Positions 7,769 through 14,131 of a stretch of DNA of 14,131 nucleotides are shown one piece after another (within the stretch, counting starts at the first letter, position 1; each line of letters starts with the position of its first letter). This stretch comes from an uncultured Verrucomicrobiota bacterium. GTDB taxonomy: Bacteria > Verrucomicrobiota > Verrucomicrobiia > Limisphaerales > UBA9464. Under the pieces are notes generated by a model, which was given only the letters and a program-made list of their open reading frames with translations, made no database searches and was not told the DNA's origin. A program made the position numbers and the translations under genes. The stretch is taken from assembly GCA_903930165.1 (NCBI GenBank), contig CAIYXO010000684.1:1-14131 (forward strand), written 5' to 3'.

Positions 7769-7938
7769 TCCGCCTGCGGTCCGCGTCGTGTCGACCGCGG
7801 AAATCCGGAACCTGACGCGGTATTCCGTCTCCGGATCCCGCTGGGATGGAGGGTGATGCCGGGGGGATTGCGGAACCCTGCTCAAGAGGCCTCGGTGGGC
7901 TGCCGATGCTCGTGTGGATCCCTTAAGGGAACCGCCGA
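7769..7938 (+). other. Non-coding spacer between the DUF1080 and barrel genes
   Basis: In these 170 bases I see only weak structure: an inverted repeat GCGGTC/GACCGC at 7776-7798 with an 11-base loop and no T-run, and a 5-bp hairpin ATCCC-GCT-GGGAT at 7835-7847. Its size suggests that the barrel gene has its own promoter, but no hexamers are recognisable. Confidence 0.4.
7919..7930 (+). promoter_or_regulatory. Ribosome-binding site inside a perfect 12-bp palindrome
   Basis: TCCCTTAAGGGA is a perfect palindrome whose right half supplies the Shine-Dalgarno AAGGGA (7925-7930), eight bases before ATG 7939. It fixes the start of the barrel gene. It could also be a dimeric operator site, but that is speculative. 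Confidence 0.6.
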
Positions 7939-8823
7939 ATGCAACCCCCGAACCGCCTCTCCCTCCCCGCGACTTCCATCCTGGCCTTGGGCTGCCTTCT
8001 CGGCGTCCGGGCCGACGAACCGGCACCCCGGGTCGACAAGTCCGGTTACCACCTCTTCAACCCCGTGCCCCGCGAAGCGATGCGGGAGTTCAGCACCGAC
8101 CGTCCCGACCAGACGGAGAGCGCCTACACCGTCGACGCCGGCCATTTCCAGATCGAGTCCGACGTCTTCGCCTTCAGCCGTGACCGCGACACGTCTGTTC
8201 CCGGCGGGGTGGTGAACGAGACCGGCACCTTCGCCTCCGTCAACCTCAAGGCGGGCCTGATCAACCACGTGGACCTCCAGGTCGTCCTGGATCCGTACGT
8301 CCGTTCCCGCACCACCGACCGTGGCGCCGGCACCGTGGAACGCGTCGGCGGATTCGGCGACATCACCACCCGGCTCAAGGTGAACCTCTGGGGCGACGAC
8401 GGCGGCCCGACCGCTCTCGCGGTGATGCCCTATCTGAAGTTCCCGACCGCCAAGCGCGGGCTCGGGAACAACTCGCTCGAAGGCGGGGTCATCGTGCCCC
8501 TTGCGGTGGAGCTGCCCGCGGGGTTCGGGCTCGGTCTCCAGACCCAGGCCGACATCCTCCGCAACGACGGCCGCTCCGGACACCATCTCGAGTGGGTCAA
8601 CTCCGTGACGGTGGGCCACGACATCGTCGGCGCCCTCGCGGGCTACGTGGAGTTCTTCACCGTGACCTCCTTCGAGAACGGCGCCCCGTGGGTCGGCTAC
8701 TTCGACGTGGGCCTCACCTACGGCCTCACCGAGAACATCCAGCTCGACGCCGGATGCAACTTCGGGGTCACGGACTCCGCCCCGGACTACAATCCGTTCC
8801 TTGGAATCAGCCTCCGCTTCTGA
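7939..8823 (+). CDS. Outer-membrane beta-barrel protein (PF13557-like, 'phenol MetA pathway' transporter family)
   Basis: The protein has 294 residues with a signal peptide likely cut after GVRA (Ala25). The mature N-terminal part contains FSTDRPDQTESAYTVDAGHF followed by IESDVFAF, a signature of the barrel family annotated as putative MetA-pathway-of-phenol-degradation transporters. The rest alternates polar and hydrophobic residues as in beta-strands, with GGFGDITTRLKVNLWG and MPYLKFPTAKRGLGNNSLEGG in the middle and LTYGLTENIQLDAGCNFG near the end. It closes with Phe (GISLRF), as outer-membrane barrels usually do for recognition by BamA. It presumably forms a channel for small molecules; the ligand is unknown and phenol should not be assumed. 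The start is fixed by a good ribosome-binding site. The next gene begins 13 bases after its stop, suggesting one transcript continuing into the chemoreceptor gene. Confidence 0.87.
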   Translation: MQPPNRLSLPATSILALGCLLGVRADEPAPRVDKSGYHLFNPVPREAMREFSTDRPDQTESAYTVDAGHFQIESDVFAFSRDRDTSVPGGVVNETGTFASVNLKAGLINHVDLQVVLDPYVRSRTTDRGAGTVERVGGFGDITTRLKVNLWGDDGGPTALAVMPYLKFPTAKRGLGNNSLEGGVIVPLAVELPAGFGLGLQTQADILRNDGRSGHHLEWVNSVTVGHDIVGALAGYVEFFTVTSFENGAPWVGYFDVGLTYGLTENIQLDAGCNFGVTDSAPDYNPFLGISLRF

Positions 8824-8836
8824 CCCACCCAACGCC

Positions 8837-9421
8837 ATGAATCCTTCCATTCCACGCGTCTCCTCGATGAACCGCCTCCTGCCGTTGGCCGCAGCGCTCG
8901 GAGCCCTCCTGCTGGGGCTGTCCCTCCACGCCGCAGCCCCTCCCGAGACCGACGCCCGGGTGCGCGAGTACAGCACCCTTGGACGCTCCGTGCTCGAGAT
9001 GGCGCAGACGAAGAAGGTCGACGCCGCGGAGGTGCGCAAGAAGGTCGACCGGATGCTCGAGATCGGCGTCCTCCTGGCGAAGGACTACGCGGTCCGGTTC
9101 CCGGCGGGGAAGAAGCTCGTCGACACCGTCGTGGCCGCGATCCCGGAGATGCGGAAGCTCTCCTTCGCCGAGATCGAGTCCGAGTGGCACGACCTGAAGC
9201 ATTTCGACAAGCCGGGCAACGAGGTGGGCATCGACCTCAAGGCCGAGGAGAACGAACACTTCACCGACCCGGTCCACACGATCGTCCATCCGTTGCTGGT
9301 GCTGAAGGCCGCGGAGGACCAGGCAACCAAGCCGTCCGCCGAGAACCTCCAGAACATCAAGGAGGAGATGGAGGAGGGCATCGAGCAGGCCGAGAAGATG
9401 CGTACCGCCCTCGCCCGCTGA
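8837..9421 (+). CDS. Exported helical protein of unknown function with clustered histidines
   Basis: I do not recognise this family. The 194-residue product has a hydrophobic export signal (LLPLAAALGALLLGLSLHAAA, likely cut near Ala34); ATG 8867 (MNRLLP) is an alternative start that leaves a more standard signal peptide. The mature part reads as mainly alpha-helical and strongly charged, with a Lys/Glu-rich C-terminal helix (ENLQNIKEEMEEGIEQAEKM). Its most notable part is a histidine cluster, H118, H122, H141, H147 and H151, in WHDLKHFD and ENEHFTDPVHTIVHP, accompanied by acidic residues, which could bind a metal. There is no CXXCH haem motif and no lipobox. It starts 13 bases after the barrel gene and ends 22 bases before the chemoreceptor, so it is probably translated from the same mRNA and acts in the periplasm. 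Confidence 0.8.
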   Translation: MNPSIPRVSSMNRLLPLAAALGALLLGLSLHAAAPPETDARVREYSTLGRSVLEMAQTKKVDAAEVRKKVDRMLEIGVLLAKDYAVRFPAGKKLVDTVVAAIPEMRKLSFAEIESEWHDLKHFDKPGNEVGIDLKAEENEHFTDPVHTIVHPLLVLKAAEDQATKPSAENLQNIKEEMEEGIEQAEKMRTALAR

Positions 9422-9443
9422 ACCATACCAGCTCCGACCTGCC

Positions 9444-11174
9444 ATGCTACGACGCCTGCTCCAACTCGCGGTCCTCATCGTCGCCGGATTCGTCGTCGCC
9501 GGCGTCTGGATCGGCTTCCGTCTCCGAACCGTCTCCTCCTCGCTGGGCGACCAGCAGCAGGTCGGGCTTCCGTTCTACCGTCGGGCGTCCATGGCCTCGG
9601 CCGAGGCCGACCGGGTCGAGAAGGGCGTGGCTGCGGCTTTCCTGGCGCGGACCGTCACCGAACAGGAGGAGGCGGAACAGGCGACCCATTCCGCGTTCGA
9701 CGACTTCCGGAACAGCATCGCCGCCCTCAACGATGCCGGGTTCCGCCCGCTGCATCCACGCCTTGCGGCCACCTCTGAGGACGACGGCACGACCCGTTTG
9801 GTCGGCGATGTCCTGGAGGGCCTCGGTTCGCGGCTCGGCGAGTTCTCCGCGCTCACAACCAACGTGCTGGTTCAGGCGCGCCAGATCGGTGCCGCCACGG
9901 CCCGACTCGCCATAGGACGAGAGGAACTCTCCCGGGTCTTCCGCAAGCACCAGACGAACCTCTACGCCGCGGACGCCAAGGCGGCGGGCCTCGTCTCCCG
10001 TGGCGTGCTGACGGTGATGCACTCCACCTCGGTACGGGATCTGAACTTCGTCGGGCGCGCCCGCTTCCACGAGGGTGCCGACGCCCTGTCGAAGTCCACG
10101 TCGTCGGGTGTCGCCCCGGCGCTCGAGGAGCTGCGGAAGGCCTTCGAGCCGGTCCTCGCGGATTCCATGGCCGCGGGCGCCAGCCGGGCCGACCACGTCC
10201 AGTTCGTGAAGCACGCTTCCGCGATGCGAGCCGAGGTCGACCGCCTCCGCGAGTTCTCCGATGCGGATTTCTCCGGCAGCCAGGCCATCTCGATCGAGAT
10301 GCTCCGGCTCGCGCTCAGGGACAGCCTTTGGTTGTCCGTCGCGGTCGCCTGCGTCGGCATCGGCATCGCCTTTCTCTTCGGCCGCCGCATCACACGGACC
10401 CTCAAGGAGGTGGTCGAGCGCATCCACAGGGGCGCCGACGGCCTGGGAGACACGGCCAACCGCATCCGACAGGGGAGCGAGGACACCGCCGAGGGCACCG
10501 GAAAGCAGGCGGCTTCGGTGGAGGAGACCGGGGCGACGCTCACCGAGCTCGCGGCGCAGCTCCGGCAGAACGCCGAGGCGACCCGCAAGGCCGAGCAGCT
10601 CACCTCCGACACGCGGTCCGCCGCCACTTCCGGCGCCGGGGAAATGAAGGAACTCGCGGTCGCCCTCGACGAGATCCGCTCGTCCGGCCACGAGGTCGCG
10701 AAGATCATCCGTACCATCGACGAGATCGCGTTCCAGACGAACATCCTCGCCCTCAACGCCGCAGTGGAGGCCGCCCGTGCCGGCGAGGCCGGACTTGGTT
10801 TCGCGGTGGTGGCCGAGGAGGTCCGCAACCTCGCCCAACGCAGCGCCGCCGCCGCCCGGGAAACCTCCCGTTCGATCGCCGGGAGCCTGGAGCGCGGCGA
10901 CAGGGGGCAGGCGATCGGCAACCAGGTCCGCTCCCGGCTCGAGTTGATCCTGACCCGCATCGCGGAGGTCGACGACGTCGTCCGGAGCATCTCGGCCGCG
11001 TCCCAGCAGCAGAGCGCCGGACTGGCCATCATCGACTCCGCGGTCAACCGGATCCAAGGCGTCACCGCCACCAATGCCGCCAACGCGAAGGACGCCGCCG
11101 ATGTCGCCGTCCAGCTCTCCTCCGAGACGGAGTCGCTCCGTCGTTCCACGGTCGAGCTGAGCCGGCTCGTCTGA
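9444..11174 (+). CDS. Methyl-accepting chemotaxis protein (HAMP-less)
   Basis: The chemoreceptor has 576 residues: TM1 (about 4-26), a long helical periplasmic ligand domain (27-294), TM2 (about 295-312) and a cytoplasmic coiled-coil signalling domain. The hairpin tip that binds CheA and CheW is canonical: EIAFQTNILALNAAVEAARAG (427-447), then GFAVVAEEVRNLAQRSAAAARE. A probable methylation region is KQAASVEETGATLTEL (354-369). After TM2 the chain goes almost directly into the coiled coil; the usual 50-residue HAMP with its RPL motif is not evident (RTL here). The protein ends VELSRLV, without the NWETF-type pentapeptide that tethers CheR. The periplasmic domain resembles an all-helical bundle; its ligand is unknown. 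It is the last gene of the tight barrel/His-protein cluster and is followed by a strong hairpin. No ribosome-binding site is obvious in the 22-base gap before ATG 9444. No other che genes lie in the window, so it presumably uses a pathway encoded elsewhere. Confidence 0.95.
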   Translation: MLRRLLQLAVLIVAGFVVAGVWIGFRLRTVSSSLGDQQQVGLPFYRRASMASAEADRVEKGVAAAFLARTVTEQEEAEQATHSAFDDFRNSIAALNDAGFRPLHPRLAATSEDDGTTRLVGDVLEGLGSRLGEFSALTTNVLVQARQIGAATARLAIGREELSRVFRKHQTNLYAADAKAAGLVSRGVLTVMHSTSVRDLNFVGRARFHEGADALSKSTSSGVAPALEELRKAFEPVLADSMAAGASRADHVQFVKHASAMRAEVDRLREFSDADFSGSQAISIEMLRLALRDSLWLSVAVACVGIGIAFLFGRRITRTLKEVVERIHRGADGLGDTANRIRQGSEDTAEGTGKQAASVEETGATLTELAAQLRQNAEATRKAEQLTSDTRSAATSGAGEMKELAVALDEIRSSGHEVAKIIRTIDEIAFQTNILALNAAVEAARAGEAGLGFAVVAEEVRNLAQRSAAAARETSRSIAGSLERGDRGQAIGNQVRSRLELILTRIAEVDDVVRSISAASQQQSAGLAIIDSAVNRIQGVTATNAANAKDAADVAVQLSSETESLRRSTVELSRLV

Positions 11175-11188
11175 GCCGCGAGGGCATT

Positions 11189-11217
11189 CGCGATTCCCGA
11201 TCCGGGAATCGCGGTTT
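11189..11217 (+). terminator. Hairpin terminator after the chemoreceptor gene
   Basis: Eleven-base perfect arms CGCGATTCCCG (11189-11199) and CGGGAATCGCG (11203-11213) enclose a three-base loop ATC, followed by GTTT (11214-11217). It lies 14 bases past the stop codon. The left arm overlaps the left 14-mer of the dispersed element (copy B), so it may be partly element-derived. Confidence 0.75.
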
Positions 11218-11261
11218 CCCGTGGCCGCGGCCACCAGGCTGCGGACTTCCCTTGATTCCCC
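11190..11261 (+). repeat. Dispersed intergenic element, copy B
   Basis: It shares the 14-mer GCGATTCCCGATCC (11190-11203) with copy A, then a longer spacer that completes a hairpin, then the 38-base right part (11224-11261) with GGCCGCGGCC and GGCTGCGGACTTCC. The four mismatches to copy A in the right part are at element positions 10, 13, 28 and 31, all in the same phase of three. Confidence 0.7.
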
Positions 11262-11399
11262 AATCCTGCGGAAGGAGCCGAAGTCGGGCGGCCAAGGTGC
11301 TGAAGGCGGGACCCGGGATCTGGATCCCGAGAGGTGGATCACCCGGCCATGTCCGGACCTGTCGTTGGGAACCGGCGTCTCCCACTCCGCGCCGGACCT
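11262..11399. other. Convergent intergenic region between chemoreceptor and prenyltransferase genes
   Basis: It contains CGGGATC-TG-GATCCCG at 11314-11329, a short palindrome, and CCGGCG/CGCCGG arms at 11372-11377 and 11390-11395 with a 12-base loop, next to the stop codon of the minus-strand prenyltransferase. Either could help terminate that transcript, but neither has a T-run. No gene is seen. Confidence 0.3.
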
Positions 11400-12260
11400 T
11401 CAGGTGGCGGGAACGAACCGTTGTCCCAGCAGCGCCAGGGCGAACAAGGCGAGGAACACCAGTGCCAGGCCCGGTTCCGGGACCAGGGCGAGCAGGTCGG
11501 TGAGGCAGATTCCCGCCAACAGGCCGGAGACCGTCCGACCGATGTTGCGGGGACCCCCGCCAAAGGTGTGGCGCAGGCACCAGGCCGTCCAAAGGCCGAG
11601 CACCACCGACCAGGCGAGGCTCCGCGGCAGCCAGGGCCCGTCGTTGACGAGCGCGGCCAGCACCCAGGGAAGGGCCAGGGCGACGAGCGGCCACCAGGCA
11701 ACGGGCCCCCGACGGCTCTCCCTTCGCGCGACATAGCTCAGGCCCACGATCCATCCCGAGAGCGCGATGGCGGTCCACAATACCGTGCCGCCGACCCCGT
11801 CCGGTCCGCCCGCAGCCACGGCGAGGAACAGGAAGAGGCGACAGGCCGCCATCAAGACCGGCGAGAAGGTGACCTGCTTGTGGATCCAGTCGTACAGGAC
11901 CACGGAGACCGCGAGGCCCACAGAGAACGCCGCGGAAAGCCACCCGCCGGCCGCCAGGATCAGGGTCCCCAAGGCCAGCATCGCGCCTCCGGCCCGCCAG
12001 ACCAGCTTCTCGGAAACCGCGCCGGACGGGATCGGGCGCTCCCGACGGAACTCGCGGTCGAACTCCGCGTCGAAGGCGTCGTTCAGGTACATTCCCCCGA
12101 TGTAGGCGAGCGTCGCGCCCAGCATCGGCAACAGGAGCCGCAGGTCCACGGAGCCTCCGCCCAGGATCCAGGCGGCCAGCACATTCGACCACACCGTCGG
12201 CAGGTTCGAGGCGCGGCCGAGAACCAGGAGCGTCCGGAGTTGGAGGGGACGTGCGGTCAC
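11400..12260 (-). CDS. UbiA-family prenyltransferase
   Basis: This 286-residue polytopic membrane protein has about eight or nine hydrophobic segments, the usual size for the UbiA superfamily, whose members transfer isoprenoid chains to aromatic or lipid acceptors. The first Asp-rich motif is clear: NDAFDAEFDREFRRERPIPSG, with Asn60, Asp61, Asp64 and Asp68, and the conserved R-P-I-P-S-G that follows. The second conserved region is VLYDWIHKQVTFSPVLMAACR (about 121-141), giving Tyr123, Asp124 and Lys128. Its 'YD..HK....LM..CR' form differs from the DxxxD of UbiA and MenA and recalls the EboC-like subgroup; that is a tentative comparison from memory. The acceptor cannot be predicted. The start is GTG 12260, lying 60 bases after the methyltransferase stop on the same strand, so they may be co-transcribed. 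No good ribosome-binding site is seen. Confidence 0.93.
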   Translation of the reverse strand: MTARPLQLRTLLVLGRASNLPTVWSNVLAAWILGGGSVDLRLLLPMLGATLAYIGGMYLNDAFDAEFDREFRRERPIPSGAVSEKLVWRAGGAMLALGTLILAAGGWLSAAFSVGLAVSVVLYDWIHKQVTFSPVLMAACRLFLFLAVAAGGPDGVGGTVLWTAIALSGWIVGLSYVARRESRRGPVAWWPLVALALPWVLAALVNDGPWLPRSLAWSVVLGLWTAWCLRHTFGGGPRNIGRTVSGLLAGICLTDLLALVPEPGLALVFLALFALALLGQRFVPAT

Positions 12261-12320
12261 GACGTGGTGGAGATTGCCCGGGCCGCCGACCGCTTGACCA
12301 GCGGACAGGCGGACTGGGCA

Positions 12321-13331
12321 TCAGGCGCCCGACACCCCGCCGGCCTTGGCCGTGGCGAGTCCTTCCCGTGTCAACGCCCGCTCCAGCAGGGTTCTGGGCT
12401 CGGGCGTACCGCGGGTCCCGAAGAACTCCCCGACCGCCTGGACGATCTTCCGCACCGGGCGCAGGTACGGCGCCGTCGTGAACAGGTGGCGGAGGGGCGT
12501 GTGTCCCTTCAGGACCTGTCGCACATCCCCGGCCGCCGTCGGATCCTCGAACGGCCCGTCGGAAACCGTCTCGGATCGGCGGAAGACGCCGGTGACGTTG
12601 CCGCCGTCGGGCGAGGTGAAGATCCGTTCGACGCGGAAGCCGGCGCGTTTCCCGATTCCGGCCAGGGTGGACGGGGAGAAGCCGAAGAGGTGGGCCCGGT
12701 GGAAGCGGTGGGCCGGGGCGATGCACCGCGCGGCGATGTTGGGTACCTCGACCCACAGCAGTCCGTCCTTCCGGAGCCAACCCCGCACCAGGGTCAACGC
12801 CCCGACCGGGTCGTCCAGGTGCTCCAGCACATGGAAGAGCGTCACCGCATCCTCTGAGGCCGGCGCCACCGGGGCCTGTTGCCAGAAGCCGGACTCCACC
12901 GGAAGGCCCAGACGTTCGCGGGCGAAGCGGGCATAGCCCTCGTTGGGTTCGATTCCCCGCGCCTCGAAGCCGAGCCGGCGCAGCACATAGACCACCTCGC
13001 CTCCGCCGGCGCCGAGGTCCAGCACCTGTGCTCCCGGCTTCAGATGCCGGCCCACCTCACGGCAGCGGGCCGCGGCGACCCGGGCCGCACGCAGGGTGTG
13101 CTTCTGCCGCGGCTCCAAGGTCTGCTTGTAGTCGCGGCGGTACTCGTCGCGATAGTAGCCGGCCAACTCCTCGGCCCCGGGCCTCGGATCGTTCCACACC
13201 AGGCCGCAACGCGGGCACAACACCACCCTCAGCGGCCGGCCGTCGCGATCCTGGTCGCCGACGATCTCCACCCGGTCGTTGGAGCAGAGCGCGCAGGGAA
13301 CGGAGGAGCTGAGGTTGGAATCGGACGTCAC
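12321..13331 (-). CDS. Class I SAM-dependent methyltransferase with N-terminal zinc ribbon
   Basis: The N-terminal part has four cysteines, C13 and C16 (CALC) and C39 and C42 (CPRCG), forming a likely zinc ribbon. A Rossmann methyltransferase domain follows: motif I VLDLGAGGGEV (103-113), the acidic residue that binds the SAM ribose in GIEPN (Glu128), and FHVLEHLDDP (166-175), typical of the Methyltransf_23 type. This zinc ribbon plus methyltransferase layout is widespread in bacterial gene clusters for surface sugars and small metabolites, but the substrate is unknown. The frame is open to GTG 13418, which would overlap the preceding gene by 29 bases and add a low-complexity stretch. I prefer GTG 13331, preceded by GGAAGG (13345-13350) at a rather long 13-base distance, giving 336 residues. 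The prenyltransferase gene follows after 60 bases. Confidence 0.9.
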   Translation of the reverse strand: MTSDSNLSSSVPCALCSNDRVEIVGDQDRDGRPLRVVLCPRCGLVWNDPRPGAEELAGYYRDEYRRDYKQTLEPRQKHTLRAARVAAARCREVGRHLKPGAQVLDLGAGGGEVVYVLRRLGFEARGIEPNEGYARFARERLGLPVESGFWQQAPVAPASEDAVTLFHVLEHLDDPVGALTLVRGWLRKDGLLWVEVPNIAARCIAPAHRFHRAHLFGFSPSTLAGIGKRAGFRVERIFTSPDGGNVTGVFRRSETVSDGPFEDPTAAGDVRQVLKGHTPLRHLFTTAPYLRPVRKIVQAVGEFFGTRGTPEPRTLLERALTREGLATAKAGGVSGA

Positions 13332-13389
13332 GGCCGCCAAAATGCCTTCCGGGCGGTTGCGGTCAATTCCCCCAAGGCCCCCCCTGCGC

Positions 13390-14131
13390 TCAGCGTCCAC
13401 GGCCGGAGAGGTACCCACGCGGCTTCGTTTCCACCTTCCCGGGGCCGTGGGGCAGGCGAATCGGGGTCACCCGCACCGGGGTAGTCAGCTTCAGCGGCAC
13501 CGGCGCCCCGAGGTCGTAGGTCAGCTCCACCATGTAGGCGGTCCATCCTTCCGACGGCGTGGTCACCGTGCCGACGTAGGCGCCGGAGGCGTCCGGCTTC
13601 AGGTCGGTGGACGTCCACACCGCGCCGAGCGTCTCCAGGCGGAAGTCGCGCTCCTTCGGGTTCGTGGCCTGCCAGAGCTTAACCGCCTTCGGGACGTCGG
13701 TCGTCGTGACCCGCAACGTCGCCGGCCCCTCCTCCTTCCAGCCGAACCTCGGGAACGGGGTGCCGTTCAGCATCGCGTGCTGCCACGCCACGATCGTCTC
13801 GTAGGCGTCCGAGTTGCGCATCGAATGGTCGGTGTTCGGCACGTAGCGCAGGAACTTCGGTCCCTCGAGCCGGTCGAAGTAGAACTGCGAGGAGTCCGGC
13901 AGGAAGAACTGGTCCCCGCACGCGTTGAGCATGAGCTTCGGCATCGTCAACCGGTCCCGGTACTCGAACGGCTCCTCGATCTTCATCAAGGCCGCGTATT
14001 CCGGCGTGCCCTGCCAGTTCATGATGCCCTGCTCGACGTAGTTCCCCACCGCCGGCGCGTAGAACCCGTAGGCCGAATGGTGGTGCACGAATGACGGCTC
14101 GATGTTCAGCAGGTCGATCACGATCGGACAG
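13390..14131 (-). CDS. PhoPQ-activated pathogenicity-related protein (PqaA-like alpha/beta hydrolase), N-terminus cut by window edge
   Basis: The minus-strand frame is open from the right edge, and about 246 codons of the C-terminal part are present. Diagnostic stretches are VIDLLNIEPSFVHHHSAYGF, EPFEYRDRLTMPKLMLNA, then CGDQFFLPDSSQFYFDRLEG and LRYVPNTDHSM. These match the PhoPQ-activated pathogenicity-related family, an alpha/beta-hydrolase fold group. The Asp in GDQFF and the His in NTDHS are the likely acid and histidine of a catalytic triad; the nucleophile region lies beyond the window. A beta-rich C-terminal domain (roughly the last 105 residues, with LRVTTTDVPKAVKLWQA) follows, as in the family. 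The name comes from a Salmonella PhoP/PhoQ-regulated gene and does not imply virulence; the substrate is unknown. GTG 14119-14121 is internal and not a start. The methyltransferase gene lies downstream on the same strand. Confidence 0.9.
   Translation of the reverse strand, partial: CPIVIDLLNIEPSFVHHHSAYGFYAPAVGNYVEQGIMNWQGTPEYAALMKIEEPFEYRDRLTMPKLMLNACGDQFFLPDSSQFYFDRLEGPKFLRYVPNTDHSMRNSDAYETIVAWQHAMLNGTPFPRFGWKEEGPATLRVTTTDVPKAVKLWQATNPKERDFRLETLGAVWTSTDLKPDASGAYVGTVTTPSEGWTAYMVELTYDLGAPVPLKLTTPVRVTPIRLPHGPGKVETKPRGYLSGRGR

Noticed and set aside
7776..7798. Inverted repeat after the DUF1080 gene as terminator
   Set aside because: The stem is only six bases with an 11-base loop and no T-run.
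9447..11342. Minus-strand open frame of 631 codons opposite the chemoreceptor
   Set aside because: It is composition-driven antisense; the plus strand has full chemoreceptor signatures.
11334..12857. Plus-strand open frame of 507 codons opposite the UbiA and methyltransferase genes
   Set aside because: It spans two well-supported minus-strand genes and their gap and is dominated by Arg, Gly and Gln.
13332..13418. N-terminal extension of the methyltransferase from GTG 13418
   Set aside because: It would overlap the upstream gene by 29 bases, adds a low-complexity stretch before the zinc ribbon and has a weak ribosome-binding site; it is not fully excluded.

Overview
The window is GC-rich and densely coding. 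It suggests a member of the Verrucomicrobiota, or a related planctomycete-like lineage. The reasons are the family mix: a pseudopilin of the H-X9-DG type, a DUF1080 (3-keto-disaccharide hydrolase) protein, a PhoPQ-activated pathogenicity-related protein, a very large secreted multidomain protein whose C-terminus resembles those common in Verrucomicrobiota, and few clear Shine-Dalgarno sequences. This assignment is inferred from family content only; there is no rRNA or other phylogenetic marker. I see no tRNA, rRNA, CRISPR array, transposase, integrase or phage gene.

Layout. Positions 1-1866 hold two minus-strand genes: an aldo/keto reductase-fold protein running off the left edge, and a pseudopilin. 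A 149-bp gap separates the pseudopilin from a divergent 1159-residue exported protein (2016-5495) that carries a tandem duplication of a 221-residue module, Ig-like segments, a CBM6-like module and a PA14-like region. It ends in a strong hairpin terminator. Plus-strand genes then follow to 11174: an MFS transporter, an exported DUF1080 protein, an outer-membrane beta-barrel protein, a small exported protein with clustered histidines, and a methyl-accepting chemotaxis protein, closed by another hairpin terminator. From 11400 to the right edge the genes are on the minus strand: a PhoPQ-related hydrolase (partial), a zinc-ribbon SAM methyltransferase and a UbiA-family prenyltransferase, probably read in that order.

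How they may work together. The DUF1080 protein and the MFS carrier could handle modified sugars. The barrel, histidine-rich protein and chemoreceptor are tightly packed and may be a co-expressed envelope and taxis unit. The methyltransferase and prenyltransferase could act on a common lipid or quinone-like product. These links rest on proximity only.

The points most worth a second look are: an aldo/keto reductase that has lost two of its four catalytic residues; the duplicated module held under purifying selection; a dispersed intergenic element found after two terminators whose copies differ only at every third base; and the small histidine-rich gene beside a HAMP-less chemoreceptor. I found no clear case of an entirely new defence or mobile system.
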